This document shows positions 14,440 through 23,045 of a DNA stretch of 56,773 nt, piece after piece. The notes beneath the pieces were generated by a model. That model saw nothing but the letters and a program-made list of their open reading frames with translations. It made no database searches and was not told where the DNA came from. Each line of letters opens with the position of its first letter. Position 1 is the first letter of the stretch. Position numbers and translations under genes: made by a program. Source of the DNA: an uncultured Bacteroidales bacterium (GTDB lineage: Bacteria > Bacteroidota > Bacteroidia > Bacteroidales > P3); the NCBI GenBank assembly GCA_947165255.1, contig CAMUZR010000019.1, forward strand, positions 1 to 56,773, read 5' to 3'.

Positions 14440-16299
14440 ATGCGGCGTAGTTTTATACTAATAGGATTCCTCGTGGCTGCGTTTGTCTCTTCGGCGCAGG
14501 AGGTGCTGATGCCGCTGCGGCATCAGAAGTCTGCTCCTTCGAAAGCAGAGACGGCACTTTTACTACCTTTTTTTGACGATTTTTCGAGTGTGGCGCAATC
14601 TGACCATTTATGGGATTTGGGTGGCTCGCTCGTAAACCAGGGCTATGCCCCTTTGCCTCCAACCATAGGCATGGTGACGCTGGACGCTTTCGACGCCGAC
14701 GGAAGTCTCTACCCTACTGCGGTCGGCCAGTTCTTCGGAGGGGACACCCTAGTCTCAAATCCGATTCGGCTGGACTCTATTTTTTCTCCCTTCCCACGTA
14801 GGCTTACTCCGGGAGATTCGGTCTACCTTAGTTTTTTTTATCTCCCTGGAGGTGGGTACGGAAATATGTGGGAGCGAGTAGGCGATATACCAGAGGTGGG
14901 CGATTCACTAATATTAGAGCTCTATGCCCCAAGCGATGAGACGTGGCGGCATGTGTGGAGCATTGCAGGTTGCAAGGCCGATTCCCTCGTTGCGCGTACA
15001 GGCAACTATTGGCAGTTTGTTTGCATACGGATAGACGACCCGGCTTTCTTGCAAAAGGGGTTTCGATTCCGTTTTAGAAATTACTGCAGTTTGGACAATG
15101 TTACGAAGAAAGGCCTCTTGAGCAATGCCGACCAGTGGAATGTGGATTACGTTTTTCTGAATGCAGATCGCAATCGGCAGGATTCAGCATATAGGGATGT
15201 GGCTTTTGTTAATCCCGCCCCCTCTCTGCTTAAAGATTTTCAAGCCATGCCTGCAAGGCAGTATAATGCCCTAGAAATGCGGGATACATTGCCCCTTACT
15301 ATTACAAATCTCTTTTCGGAGGAACTGGCTACGAATTACGGCTATCAGATTCAGACAGAGGATGGTGAGGTGGTACACACCTATGAAGGCGGCTACGAAA
15401 ACGCTCCAGTCTATTGGAATGGCCGACAGTATCAAACCTCGCCTGTTCATGCTCGTCCGGTGCTGGCTTATTCTTTCCCGGAAGGCATGCAGGGGCGGAC
15501 GGTCTATGAGGTGGTGCACGGCGTTAGAGAAGGCGTCAGGGGCGATGCCCATCCCCAAAACGACACAATCCGCTTCAGCCAGGTTTTCGATAATTACTAT
15601 GCTTACGACGACGGCACTCCCGAGAATGGCTACGGAATCACCTCTACAAGTTCCAGGGTTAGATTGGCTTGCCAGTTCCGTTTGAATGTAGAAGACACGT
15701 TGACGGCGGTAAACCTCTACTTCAACCGTACCTTAAATGATGAGAATGCCGACATATATTTTCTTATCACGGTTTGGGATGACGTAGACGGCCATCCGGG
15801 TAATGTCATTTACCAGGATAGCGAGAGGCGCAAACCACGGTTCAACGGGTTCAACAGATATGTGCGATACGATTTGGAAGAGCCAGTGGTGTGCAACGGC
15901 ACGGTCTATATTGGATTGGAGCAGACAACGGCGGATTATATCAACCTGGGTTTCGACCGCAATAACGATGCCTCTTCTCGCATTTTTTTCCTCACAAGTG
16001 CCAGTTGGCAGACCAGTATTCTACGGGGTGCACTCATGCTGAGGCCCTATTTCGGCTACTTGGAGCCATTGGCAATAGATGCCCGCAGCCATGTTTCACC
16101 TGTTCAGGCATACGCCCAAGGCGGCCATATCTTTATTTCATCAAGCCTGGAAGGGAAGGTGACGGTTTACGACCTCATGGGACGACCTGTCTTTAGGACC
16201 ACCTGCACCCATTCTCAGATTGTCACCCCGGCACTCCCACGGGGCATCTATCTGGTTAAGGTAGGTTCTTCCCCGGCTAAAAAAGTAGTAGTCTTATGA
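14440..16299 (+). CDS. secreted protein with T9SS type A sorting domain
   Basis: 619 aa from ATG 14440 (MRRSFILIGFLVAAFVSSAQ signal peptide; an ATG at 14431 adds three residues). The body is beta-rich with an N-terminal LPFFDDFSS segment typical of secreted jelly-roll proteins of Bacteroidota. The final ~70 residues are a sorting domain (VTVYDLMGRPVFRT ... GIYLVKV ... KKVVVL). No catalytic motif is recognised. Its stop overlaps the start of the pseudouridine synthase gene (ATGA), so the two are co-translated. Confidence 0.87.
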   Translation: MRRSFILIGFLVAAFVSSAQEVLMPLRHQKSAPSKAETALLLPFFDDFSSVAQSDHLWDLGGSLVNQGYAPLPPTIGMVTLDAFDADGSLYPTAVGQFFGGDTLVSNPIRLDSIFSPFPRRLTPGDSVYLSFFYLPGGGYGNMWERVGDIPEVGDSLILELYAPSDETWRHVWSIAGCKADSLVARTGNYWQFVCIRIDDPAFLQKGFRFRFRNYCSLDNVTKKGLLSNADQWNVDYVFLNADRNRQDSAYRDVAFVNPAPSLLKDFQAMPARQYNALEMRDTLPLTITNLFSEELATNYGYQIQTEDGEVVHTYEGGYENAPVYWNGRQYQTSPVHARPVLAYSFPEGMQGRTVYEVVHGVREGVRGDAHPQNDTIRFSQVFDNYYAYDDGTPENGYGITSTSSRVRLACQFRLNVEDTLTAVNLYFNRTLNDENADIYFLITVWDDVDGHPGNVIYQDSERRKPRFNGFNRYVRYDLEEPVVCNGTVYIGLEQTTADYINLGFDRNNDASSRIFFLTSASWQTSILRGALMLRPYFGYLEPLAIDARSHVSPVQAYAQGGHIFISSSLEGKVTVYDLMGRPVFRTTCTHSQIVTPALPRGIYLVKVGSSPAKKVVVL

Positions 16300-17342
16300 A
16301 CGAAGAATTAGAAGAACTCCAAACACAAGGAGACTCCGAATTATACGAACACCACCGCATTGCCGTAGATAAAGGTCAGGCCATGCTGCGATTGGATAAA
16401 TACCTCCAAATGCGTTTGGAGGGCGTTTCCCGCACCAAAATTCAGGCCGCTGCCAAGGCAGGTTGCATCGTGGTTAATGACAAGCCCGCCAAGTCTAATT
16501 ACAAGGTCAAGCCTTGCGACGTCATTAGTGTGCTCCTGCCCGAACCGCCGCACGATTTCGAGGTGCTGCCCGAACCGATCCCCTTCGACATTGCCTACGA
16601 GGATGATGACGTGCTGGTGGTGGACAAAAGACCCGGCCTAGTGGTCCACCCGGGTTATGGCAATTTCACAGGCACCCTACTCAATGGCCTTCTCTACTAT
16701 TTTCAAGACAAGAAGGACCGAGGCGGCAACCCTATTGTGCCTTACCTGGTTCACCGTATCGACAAGGACACTTCGGGTCTGCTCCTCATCGCGAAGAACG
16801 AAGAAGCACAGGTGGCACTGGCAAAGCAGTTCTTCGACCATACTATTGAGCGGAAATATTGCGCCCTGGTGTGGGGAGGATTTGACGAAGACGAGGGCAC
16901 CGTCATTGGCAACTTAGAGCGCTCGCCACAGGATCGCCGTGTGATGCACGTGACCGACGACCCCGAAAGGGGGAAATATGCTGTCACCCATTGGCGCGTA
17001 GTCGAGCGGTTCGGCTATGTCACTTTGCTCGAGTGTGTCCTGGAAACAGGCCGCACCCACCAAATCCGCGCCCACATGAAGCACATTGGTCACCCTCTCT
17101 TTAACGATGCCCCATACGGTGGCGACAGGATATTGAAAGGCACAACCTTTTCGAAATACAAGCAGTTCGTCGACAATTGTTTCTCACTCCTACCTCGCCA
17201 GGCGCTCCACGCCTTCATCCTGGGCTTCGAGCACCCCACCACTGGCCAGCACATGCATTTCGAAAGCCCTATGCCCGCCGACATGTCGTCCGTTCTGACC
17301 AAATGGCGCGCCTATGCCCAAAACAGCACCGCCATGGGATAA
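16296..17342 (+). CDS. RluD-family pseudouridine synthase
   Basis: 348 aa. An S4 RNA-binding domain covers about residues 27-85, and the catalytic RluA/RluD domain follows with the motif VHRIDKDTSGLLLIAKN (Asp near residue 155) and the GRTHQIRAHMKHIGHP signature near residue 250. It should isomerise uridines of 23S rRNA (positions around helix 69) to pseudouridine. The start overlaps the stop of the previous gene by 4 nt. Length and motifs are normal. Confidence 0.93.
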   Translation: MNEELEELQTQGDSELYEHHRIAVDKGQAMLRLDKYLQMRLEGVSRTKIQAAAKAGCIVVNDKPAKSNYKVKPCDVISVLLPEPPHDFEVLPEPIPFDIAYEDDDVLVVDKRPGLVVHPGYGNFTGTLLNGLLYYFQDKKDRGGNPIVPYLVHRIDKDTSGLLLIAKNEEAQVALAKQFFDHTIERKYCALVWGGFDEDEGTVIGNLERSPQDRRVMHVTDDPERGKYAVTHWRVVERFGYVTLLECVLETGRTHQIRAHMKHIGHPLFNDAPYGGDRILKGTTFSKYKQFVDNCFSLLPRQALHAFILGFEHPTTGQHMHFESPMPADMSSVLTKWRAYAQNSTAMG

Positions 17343-17800
17343 ATGCGTGTGTAAGCCTATCTGTCTTTCAGAAACCAATAAATACGTTCTACTGATTCAG
17401 ATACTGCTATATCTACTTATTTCCACATCCTCCTGCCTCTAGTTTTTCGTTTGCAAAGATTAGTGCCGAGCACATAAATTCGCGGTAGGGCACTATACTC
17501 CCCTAACTGTCACTATATGTGAAGAAAGCCTCCTGTTGAGGATCCGATGGCGAAACGGAAAAACAGTCCTCAGCCGTTGTTCCGCTGCCAAAAGCAACAT
17601 TCTGCCGATTCGAACGCTTCGGTCGATCATTCCTATTCCTTTTATAGATGATTACTTTATCGTGCTTTGATCGTTGTTTATTCATTGTTGTTCGCCCACC
17701 AACCTATCCAAGAGCTCTTGAATACAGCAGCTAAAAGCAATGGACACCTAGGATTCCCATAGTTTACTATAGAAAAAAAATGAATATGTCAGAAAAAAAA
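17343..17800. other. gene-free stretch after rluD
   Basis: No convincing ORF, terminator or RNA gene is visible in 17343-17800. It separates the rluD operon from the methyltransferase locus and may mark the left boundary of an inserted accessory island, but no repeat flanking the island was found. Confidence 0.5.
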
Positions 17801-17803
17801 CGT

Positions 17804-17811
17804 ATTTTTGC
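17804..17811 (+). promoter_or_regulatory. -7 element of the methyltransferase locus
   Basis: TATTTTTG at 17804-17811 followed by GCAATC, as at many promoters in this window. The distance to ATG 18106 implies a leader of about 285 nt. Confidence 0.65.
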
Positions 17812-17879
17812 AATCACAATGTTCCGAGAGTTTGGGAACATAAGAAATTGAATTATTAACAGCATTACTATTATTCACA

Positions 17880-18060
17880 TTCAAATCAAAAGCCTCGCAA
17901 CCTGGAGATTTCTTTTGGATAATAGTTCACGATGAGTGAACATAACTCTGTTGTATCGTATATTTGTATGCTTGCACCCATAGGTGTAGGCTCTCTAACG
18001 ATACAGCGGGGTTCATGCGAGGCTCCTCGTGAATGTGATAGAAAGGTCTGCACCTTTCTT
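17880..18060 (+). ncRNA. hairpin-rich leader of the methyltransferase locus
   Basis: Successive stems are visible: GTTCAC 17925-17930 / GTGAAC 17936-17941; TGTATCGT 17952-17959 / ACGATACA 17998-18005, enclosing TGCACC 17973-17978 / GGTGTA 17983-17988; TTCA-CGAGG / CCTCG-TGAA within 18012-18033; and GAAAGGT 18041-18047 / ACCTTTC 18052-18058 followed by TTG, terminator-like. It may be an attenuator-type leader or an independent small RNA. Confidence 0.5.
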
Positions 18061-18105
18061 GTATCCAATAGTGATTGATGGCAATGCACAAAGCTGTCAA
18101 TCACA

Positions 18106-19203
18106 ATGGCAAACACTACATTGACAAATGCCCGTGAGGCAAAACAGGATGAGTTCTATACTCAGTACTACGACATTGAACGCGAGGTAGAAGCTTACCT
18201 TGACTACAACCCCGATGTGTTTCGGGGCAAGACGGTCTTGCTTCCCTGTGATGACCCAGAATGGAGCAACTTTACCAAATATTTTGCACAGAACTTTGAG
18301 CGATTGGGATTGAGGAAACTCGTCAGTACCAGTTATGCTATAGAGCGCAAGCAGGAACGTTATGGCGTGCAACTCTCGCTATTTGAGACAGAATTCGAAA
18401 CCCAATCTCCAAAATACGACAAGAAAAAGACGCGCTCGCATGGCAAAATATTCATTCTTGACCGCGACGAAAACCACGACCAACGCATAGATATTGACGA
18501 CCTAAAGTGGGATTACCTGAAAGGTGACGGCGACTTCCGTAGCAAAGAGGTTACCAAATTGCGGGATGAAGCGGATGTGGTTGTTACAAATCCTCCGTTT
18601 TCAATATTTCGTGAATTTTTTGCTTGGGTTATCAATTCGAACAAAAAGTTTCTACTCATTAGCAATAAGAACTGCATCACCTATAAAGAGATATTCCCAT
18701 ATATAAAATCTGGTCTTATGTGGACGGGAAAGACTTCAATGAGTCAGGATATTCTGTTTCGCATTCCACAAGAGCTGCAGCAACAGTTTGTTGCTGATGG
18801 GAAGGCTGGAAGTAAATATAAAATTGTTAACGGTGAGATACTGGGACGTTCACCGAGTGTTTGGTTTACCAACCTTGACCATGGCCGTCGACACCAGCCT
18901 TTAGAATTGATGACTATGGAGGATAATTTAAAGTATAGTAAACACAAGGATCTCAAAGAAAAACACGCATACGAACAATATGATGAGTATAATGCGTTCG
19001 AAGTGCCATATACAGATGCTATTCCATCAGATTTCACAAAAATAATGGGTGTTCCTATATCTTTTCTTGATAAGCATTGTGTTGAACAATATGAAATTGT
19101 AGGGTTAGACAGATATGTGGATGACAATCCGCGCTATGGTCACAGATTTCATCTACATGGCAAGGAAACCTATGCAAGAATACTAATCCGCAAAAAACAA
19201 TAA
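18106..19203 (+). CDS. EcoRI-family adenine-specific DNA methyltransferase
   Basis: 365 aa. It matches the EcoRI methylase family: the N-terminal KQDEFYTQYYDIEREVEAYL segment, the PCDDPEWSNF motif I region (about residues 45-55), and the catalytic motif Asn162-Pro-Pro-Phe165. It should transfer a methyl group to N6 of adenine in a specific sequence. The next gene is a DUF262-HNH nuclease, suggesting a restriction-modification-like pair. After the TAA stop (19201-19203) the same frame stays open for 48 codons to 19350 and ends in an ATGA overlap with a small ORF, so the stop may be a recent nonsense change. Confidence 0.9.
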   Translation: MANTTLTNAREAKQDEFYTQYYDIEREVEAYLDYNPDVFRGKTVLLPCDDPEWSNFTKYFAQNFERLGLRKLVSTSYAIERKQERYGVQLSLFETEFETQSPKYDKKKTRSHGKIFILDRDENHDQRIDIDDLKWDYLKGDGDFRSKEVTKLRDEADVVVTNPPFSIFREFFAWVINSNKKFLLISNKNCITYKEIFPYIKSGLMWTGKTSMSQDILFRIPQELQQQFVADGKAGSKYKIVNGEILGRSPSVWFTNLDHGRRHQPLELMTMEDNLKYSKHKDLKEKHAYEQYDEYNAFEVPYTDAIPSDFTKIMGVPISFLDKHCVEQYEIVGLDRYVDDNPRYGHRFHLHGKETYARILIRKKQ

Positions 19204-19350
19204 AAGGGAAGACAACAACTTGACAATAGTACTTCTTGCAGGTCTTGTGAAGATAGTGAACAAGAGCAAGAGTCCATTGGTGCGCCGGACGATGCTGTCA
19301 CAAGTCTTGAAGATGCTATTGACAGACTAAATGAAATAAATTTGAAATGA
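19204..19350 (+). pseudogene. in-frame 48-codon extension of the methyltransferase
   Basis: This open stretch continues the methyltransferase frame directly after its TAA. It encodes an acidic tail ending TSLEDAIDRLNEINLK, has no start codon of its own, and ends in TGA that overlaps the ATG of a 29-aa ORF. It looks like a former C-terminal tail cut off by a nonsense codon, or made only by readthrough. Confidence 0.45.
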
Positions 19351-19436
19351 GTATTGCATTAATTATCCTACTGGTTTTGCTGGCAGATGGAGGTAAGTAC
19401 CTCTTTGGAAAAGGCAAAGGTGGGCTTTTTAAATAA
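19347..19436 (+). CDS. 29-aa putative membrane micro-protein
   Basis: The ATG overlaps the TGA of the methyltransferase-frame extension (ATGA). The peptide starts MSIALIILLVLLADGG and ends in a Lys/Gly-rich tail (KYLFGKGKGGLFK), that is one short hydrophobic helix with a basic end. It ends 6 bp before the DUF262-HNH gene, so it lies within the operon. The function is unknown; it could also be a translational-coupling leader peptide. Confidence 0.5.
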   Translation: MSIALIILLVLLADGGKYLFGKGKGGLFK

Positions 19437-19442
19437 GTTGGT

Positions 19443-20606
19443 ATGGAAACATTTTTAAAACAGTACACTGTCGCGGAGCTATGCGATGGTTTCGTTTACA
19501 ACGAATTGGAAGAGAAGGGTCTTTATGGACTCTCTGGTCGGCTGACGATTCAACCAGAGTATCAACGTAACTACCTCTATGCCGAGGACAATGGCAAGAA
19601 AGAGGTGGCTGTTATTGATTCTGTGTTGAAACAGTATCCATTGGGACTACTATATTTCAATAAACTGCAGGATGGGCGTTTAGAGGTGCTTGACGGGCAA
19701 CAGCGTATCACCTCGTTAGGGCGTTTTTTGACTGATAAGTTTTCGGTGATGAGCAATGAGCTGCCCTATCGATTCCACGCACTTCCAAAAGATTTGCAAA
19801 CCGTGATTGAAAATACCCCCCTATTAGTTTATGAATGTGAGGGCACAGAGAGTGAGATAAAGCAATGGTTTCAGACTATTAATATTGCTGGAATTCCACT
19901 CAACGAGCAGGAAGAGCTGAATGCAGTCTATAGCGGTCCCTTTGTTACCAAAGCTCGAGAGGTTTTTTCTAACAGTCGTAATGCCAATGTGCAGAAGTGG
20001 AGCGCATACGTGCGTGGATCTGTTAAAAGGCAGGACTTTTTAAACACTGCCCTCGACTGGGTGAGTCATGGACAAGTGGAAGAATACATGCAATCACATC
20101 GTCGCGACGCTAATATTGATGAGCTAAAGTTTCATTTCGAAAATGTCATTGCATGGGTGGAAAGTATCTTTTCCGACTATTACAGCGAAATGTGTGGCCT
20201 GAAATGGGGGCAGTTATACGACGAATTTCACGAACACCCCTACAATCAAAAGGAGATGACTCGGAAAGCAGCCGAATTGATGGACGACCCCTGTGTGAAG
20301 AATCGCAAGGGGGTGTTTGAATACTTGCTGGGTGGCGAACAAGACACGAGGCTGTTGGATGTGCGCGTATTTGACGAGGCAACCAAACGACGTGTATACA
20401 AACGTCAAACTGAAGAGGCTCGTCGACGTGGAGTGAGTAACTGCCCACTTTGTGCCATGGGCCACGAAGCCAGGCGCACAAAGCTATGGGGCGAGAAAGA
20501 AATGGATGCAGACCATGTGGAAGCTTGGAGCCATGGGGGCTCCACATCCGAAGACAATTGCCAACTGCTATGCCTAACCCATAATCGTGCTAAAGGCAAC
20601 CGATAG
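19443..20606 (+). CDS. DUF262 (GmrSD-type) protein with C-terminal HNH nuclease
   Basis: 387 aa. The N-terminal DUF262/ParB-like domain carries the [11 protein letters not shown] segment (about residues 35-45) and the DGQQRITSL motif near residue 88, which binds and hydrolyses nucleotides in GmrS, SspE and related proteins. The C-terminal HNH domain has CPLC near residue 335, [12 protein letters not shown] and [12 protein letters not shown], with the catalytic His-Asn-His and zinc cysteines intact. It should cut DNA under nucleotide control. The partner methyltransferase suggests that target recognition or self-protection depends on adenine methylation. Motif-based; the pairing is inference. 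Confidence 0.88.
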   Translation: METFLKQYTVAELCDGFVYNELEEKGLYGLSGRLTIQPEYQRNYLYAEDNGKKEVAVIDSVLKQYPLGLLYFNKLQDGRLEVLDGQQRITSLGRFLTDKFSVMSNELPYRFHALPKDLQTVIENTPLLVYECEGTESEIKQWFQTINIAGIPLNEQEELNAVYSGPFVTKAREVFSNSRNANVQKWSAYVRGSVKRQDFLNTALDWVSHGQVEEYMQSHRRDANIDELKFHFENVIAWVESIFSDYYSEMCGLKWGQLYDEFHEHPYNQKEMTRKAAELMDDPCVKNRKGVFEYLLGGEQDTRLLDVRVFDEATKRRVYKRQTEEARRRGVSNCPLCAMGHEARRTKLWGEKEMDADHVEAWSHGGSTSEDNCQLLCLTHNRAKGNR

Positions 20607-20647
20607 GATATATACTCTCTATCGGCATTTTCTGCAGTCTAACTAGC

Positions 20648-20738
20648 CCGGCTGACTACCCAAGGGGTGGCCAGCCGGATGAGTAGTGAGGATTACATCG
20701 AAGGTCCATAGTAGGCTGCAAGTCAGATGGCCTGCTAT
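20648..20738. terminator. hairpins between convergent genes
   Basis: Two stem-loops: CCGGCTG 20648-20654 / CAGCCGG 20672-20678, and CCATAG-AGGC / GCCT-CTATGG within 20705-20739. They lie between the HNH gene and the minus-strand lipoprotein gene and probably terminate transcription from one or both sides, although T-runs are weak. Confidence 0.45.
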
Positions 20739-20745
20739 GGGGAGT

Positions 20746-21798
20746 TTACCTGATATAACCTCTGACATAGTGGGCTGTAATGCTTGTGTCGCCGGATACA
20801 GTAAATATCAAGATAGGGTTGGTGCTTCCGTTGTCCCATCTATCAAAGTGAATGTCACTGGGGTCATAGCTGTAGAATGAGGCATCGAGTTTGACCAAAG
20901 CTCCTAGTGGATAGTAGCCAGATCCGGAGGCGTTGGTTGAGACACGATACAGTCTGGGTGCTGGGTCGGGGGTGTTGGTATATTTGAAATACTCTGTCGT
21001 ATTGCCGATAGAGCATTTCTTAGTATAGCCGCCATCGTAGGTGTAGCCATAGTTAGTATGGCTCTGGTTGGACTGAATGGATGTGACATTGTTCTTCGAG
21101 AGGAAACGCGGCAGCTGCGGGATTTCCATAATGTCGACCAAAAGCAATCCATCGACAGGGGCGAAGGTGGACTGGTGGTTGTCATAGGTATATTGCCATG
21201 TTTCACCATTGTCTTGGGTTATATCGGTTACGTTGCCATCCCTCCATGTGAAGGTGTAGGTTTCCCTTTCGGTCGAGATGGATGCAATTTGTTTGTTGTC
21301 GTCGAAGTTTATGGTGTACAGCACATAGTTTTCATCTGAATAATAGTCCTTTGTTATCAGTTGCCCGCTATTTGTACCGTTCCAGCAGAATTGTTTCACC
21401 TCTCCTTTCTGGCCATCGTCGGTATATTCGCAGCAGGAGAAGGTGGAGTCTTCACGATAAGTGAATGTATAATACTTTCTTTCCCATATACCGTTATATT
21501 CTATTCCTTTCAGGTGGTTCCCAACCCAATCAAATTCCCAGTTCTCCACCTCTCCGATTGAACCGGCCATGCCGTAGGCAATTAGATATATGCAGTCTTT
21601 GTATCGGTCAGTGTTGTACTCATAGGTGTATTGGGTCCACTTCTCTATTTTTGGCTCACCTAGGGTAATTTCATTCGGGTTTTTGTGTTGGAATCCTTGT
21701 GTGGGAAAGGTTTCTAGGTCGTTTTTTTCGGTGCATGCGGCCAACATAGTGAGTGCTGCCAACGCAATTGGGAGTAGGCGAAGTGATAGTGTTTTCAT
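20746..21798 (-). CDS. lipoprotein with C-terminal InlB-like repeat
   Basis: 350 aa with a lipoprotein signal peptide (MKTLSLRLLPIALAALTMLAAC). The middle is rich in Tyr, Thr and Trp and reads like YD/RHS-type beta strands (TYEYNTDRYKD..., YTFTWRDGNVTDI...). Residues about 290-345 form an InlB-like beta repeat (VKLDASFYS ... HFDRWDNGSTNP ... GDTSITAHYV) close to those of the M6 peptidase. It is a likely outer-membrane or surface lipoprotein without a recognised activity. It is transcribed from a -7 element at 21985-21992 (minus strand) with a leader of about 190 nt. Confidence 0.75.
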   Translation of the reverse strand: MKTLSLRLLPIALAALTMLAACTEKNDLETFPTQGFQHKNPNEITLGEPKIEKWTQYTYEYNTDRYKDCIYLIAYGMAGSIGEVENWEFDWVGNHLKGIEYNGIWERKYYTFTYREDSTFSCCEYTDDGQKGEVKQFCWNGTNSGQLITKDYYSDENYVLYTINFDDNKQIASISTERETYTFTWRDGNVTDITQDNGETWQYTYDNHQSTFAPVDGLLLVDIMEIPQLPRFLSKNNVTSIQSNQSHTNYGYTYDGGYTKKCSIGNTTEYFKYTNTPDPAPRLYRVSTNASGSGYYPLGALVKLDASFYSYDPSDIHFDRWDNGSTNPILIFTVSGDTSITAHYVRGYIR

Positions 21799-21984
21799 AT
21801 CGAACTGCCCTGATTCGTGTCGGGCACAACTGTTGCCGTTTGGCCCTAAACGTTTGATTTAATGTGCAAGAAAGTGAGGCCTTCCATTGTTGACCGTGGT
21901 GGCTGCTGTGTGGGGATACCAAGTGGCAGACAGTCGGTGCGTAATGCATCTTTCTTGGCAAATTGATGATTCAATTTGCGACTG

Positions 21985-21992
21985 CAAATATA
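21985..21992 (-). promoter_or_regulatory. -7 element of the lipoprotein gene
   Basis: TATATTTG on the minus strand (plus strand CAAATATA, 21985-21992), upstream of the lipoprotein gene starting at 21798. The region 21799-22060 holds no other feature I can support. Confidence 0.6.
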
Positions 21993-22060
21993 CGAATTAT
22001 TTTTGATTGGGAATGAAAATTTTTTGAAAGCCTACAAATCAGAGAAGAAGAATGGATGGG

Positions 22061-22930
22061 TTAATACTCCCACATGTCGATGGATATGTTCATAATTTCT
22101 TCTTCTATTCGCTGGGATTCGAGGAGGGCGTCTTCACCGGTGAGGTAGTCGTGAATGGCTCGGTTGTAGACGTTGTCTTCACGTGTGATGAAGGAGCTGT
22201 ACATGAAGGAGTTGAAGGCGTATTCCCATGTGGGGAGATGGGTGAGGTTCTCTTGGCAGTAGGCTTCTTTCTTGGCAAAGAGCACACGCACCTGCCAAGA
22301 AAGCATTGGCACCCAGAAGAGGGTTGTGGTGCCCATGTATTCGGTTTCGCCGTCGATGACTTTGTATCGCTCTTCCATCGGTGCCAACCCCAGTTTGCGC
22401 ACCTGAATGCCGCTGCGGGCACGGTCCATATAGACGGCTTCTTTGATGGCATATTGGTAGATGTCGTCTGAGGTGAACTCGTGGGGGACAAAGACGGTCA
22501 TGTAATCGGCTTCGCCGTAGTCGTCGAAGACTTCCATCTGTACGGTGTCGCTGCGGGTGGCGTGGTCGATGACGCGTTGGGCATCGAGGGGAATTTTCAT
22601 TTCGTCGTCCTCAAAGAGTTCGATCTCGCCCGCATTGATTGCATCCCAGAGGACATAGGCTAGGTTTTTTCGCCCACGTATGCCTTCGGGGGTATTGGGG
22701 AAGTAGATGTATTGATTGTCTTTTTCGCGCACGTCTATGATGCGCCAGAGCAGTTTGCCCCAATATACGTCGGACTCGCGCACAAAGCCGTATTCCTGCG
22801 GTTTTTGTTCCCATGTCATGGTGCGCTTGTAGTAGTCGGACGGTTGGGTCTCGACATACTGAGCCTGGGCAGTGGCGGAGGCTACTACGCAGAGACTGCA
22901 GAGTGCGATTATCTTCTTCAACAGGGGCAT
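22061..22930 (-). CDS. gldN: GldN/PorN-type T9SS protein, second copy
   Basis: 289 aa with signal peptide MPLLKKIIALCSLCVVASATAQAQ. It shows the GldN signature: RESDVYWGKLLWRIIDVREKDNQ near residue 50, a central acidic segment and the conserved C-terminus YNRAIHDYLTGEDALLESQRIEEE. GldN/PorN joins PorK in the periplasmic ring of the type IX secretion machine. A second gldN (23046-23942) lies immediately upstream on the same strand; the two are clearly paralogous but diverged, similar to gldN/gldO of Flavobacterium johnsoniae. This is the last gene of the cluster. Confidence 0.88.
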   Translation of the reverse strand: MPLLKKIIALCSLCVVASATAQAQYVETQPSDYYKRTMTWEQKPQEYGFVRESDVYWGKLLWRIIDVREKDNQYIYFPNTPEGIRGRKNLAYVLWDAINAGEIELFEDDEMKIPLDAQRVIDHATRSDTVQMEVFDDYGEADYMTVFVPHEFTSDDIYQYAIKEAVYMDRARSGIQVRKLGLAPMEERYKVIDGETEYMGTTTLFWVPMLSWQVRVLFAKKEAYCQENLTHLPTWEYAFNSFMYSSFITREDNVYNRAIHDYLTGEDALLESQRIEEEIMNISIDMWEY

Positions 22931-23045
22931 TTATTCTCTTGTAAAAGGTGAAGAGTTAAGAATAAGGGAAGTCTTACTCTTAACTCTTCTTTTCTTTGGA
23001 AAGTTCTTAAATTCTGATTAGACTCTCTTTTAGGTGAATGATTTT

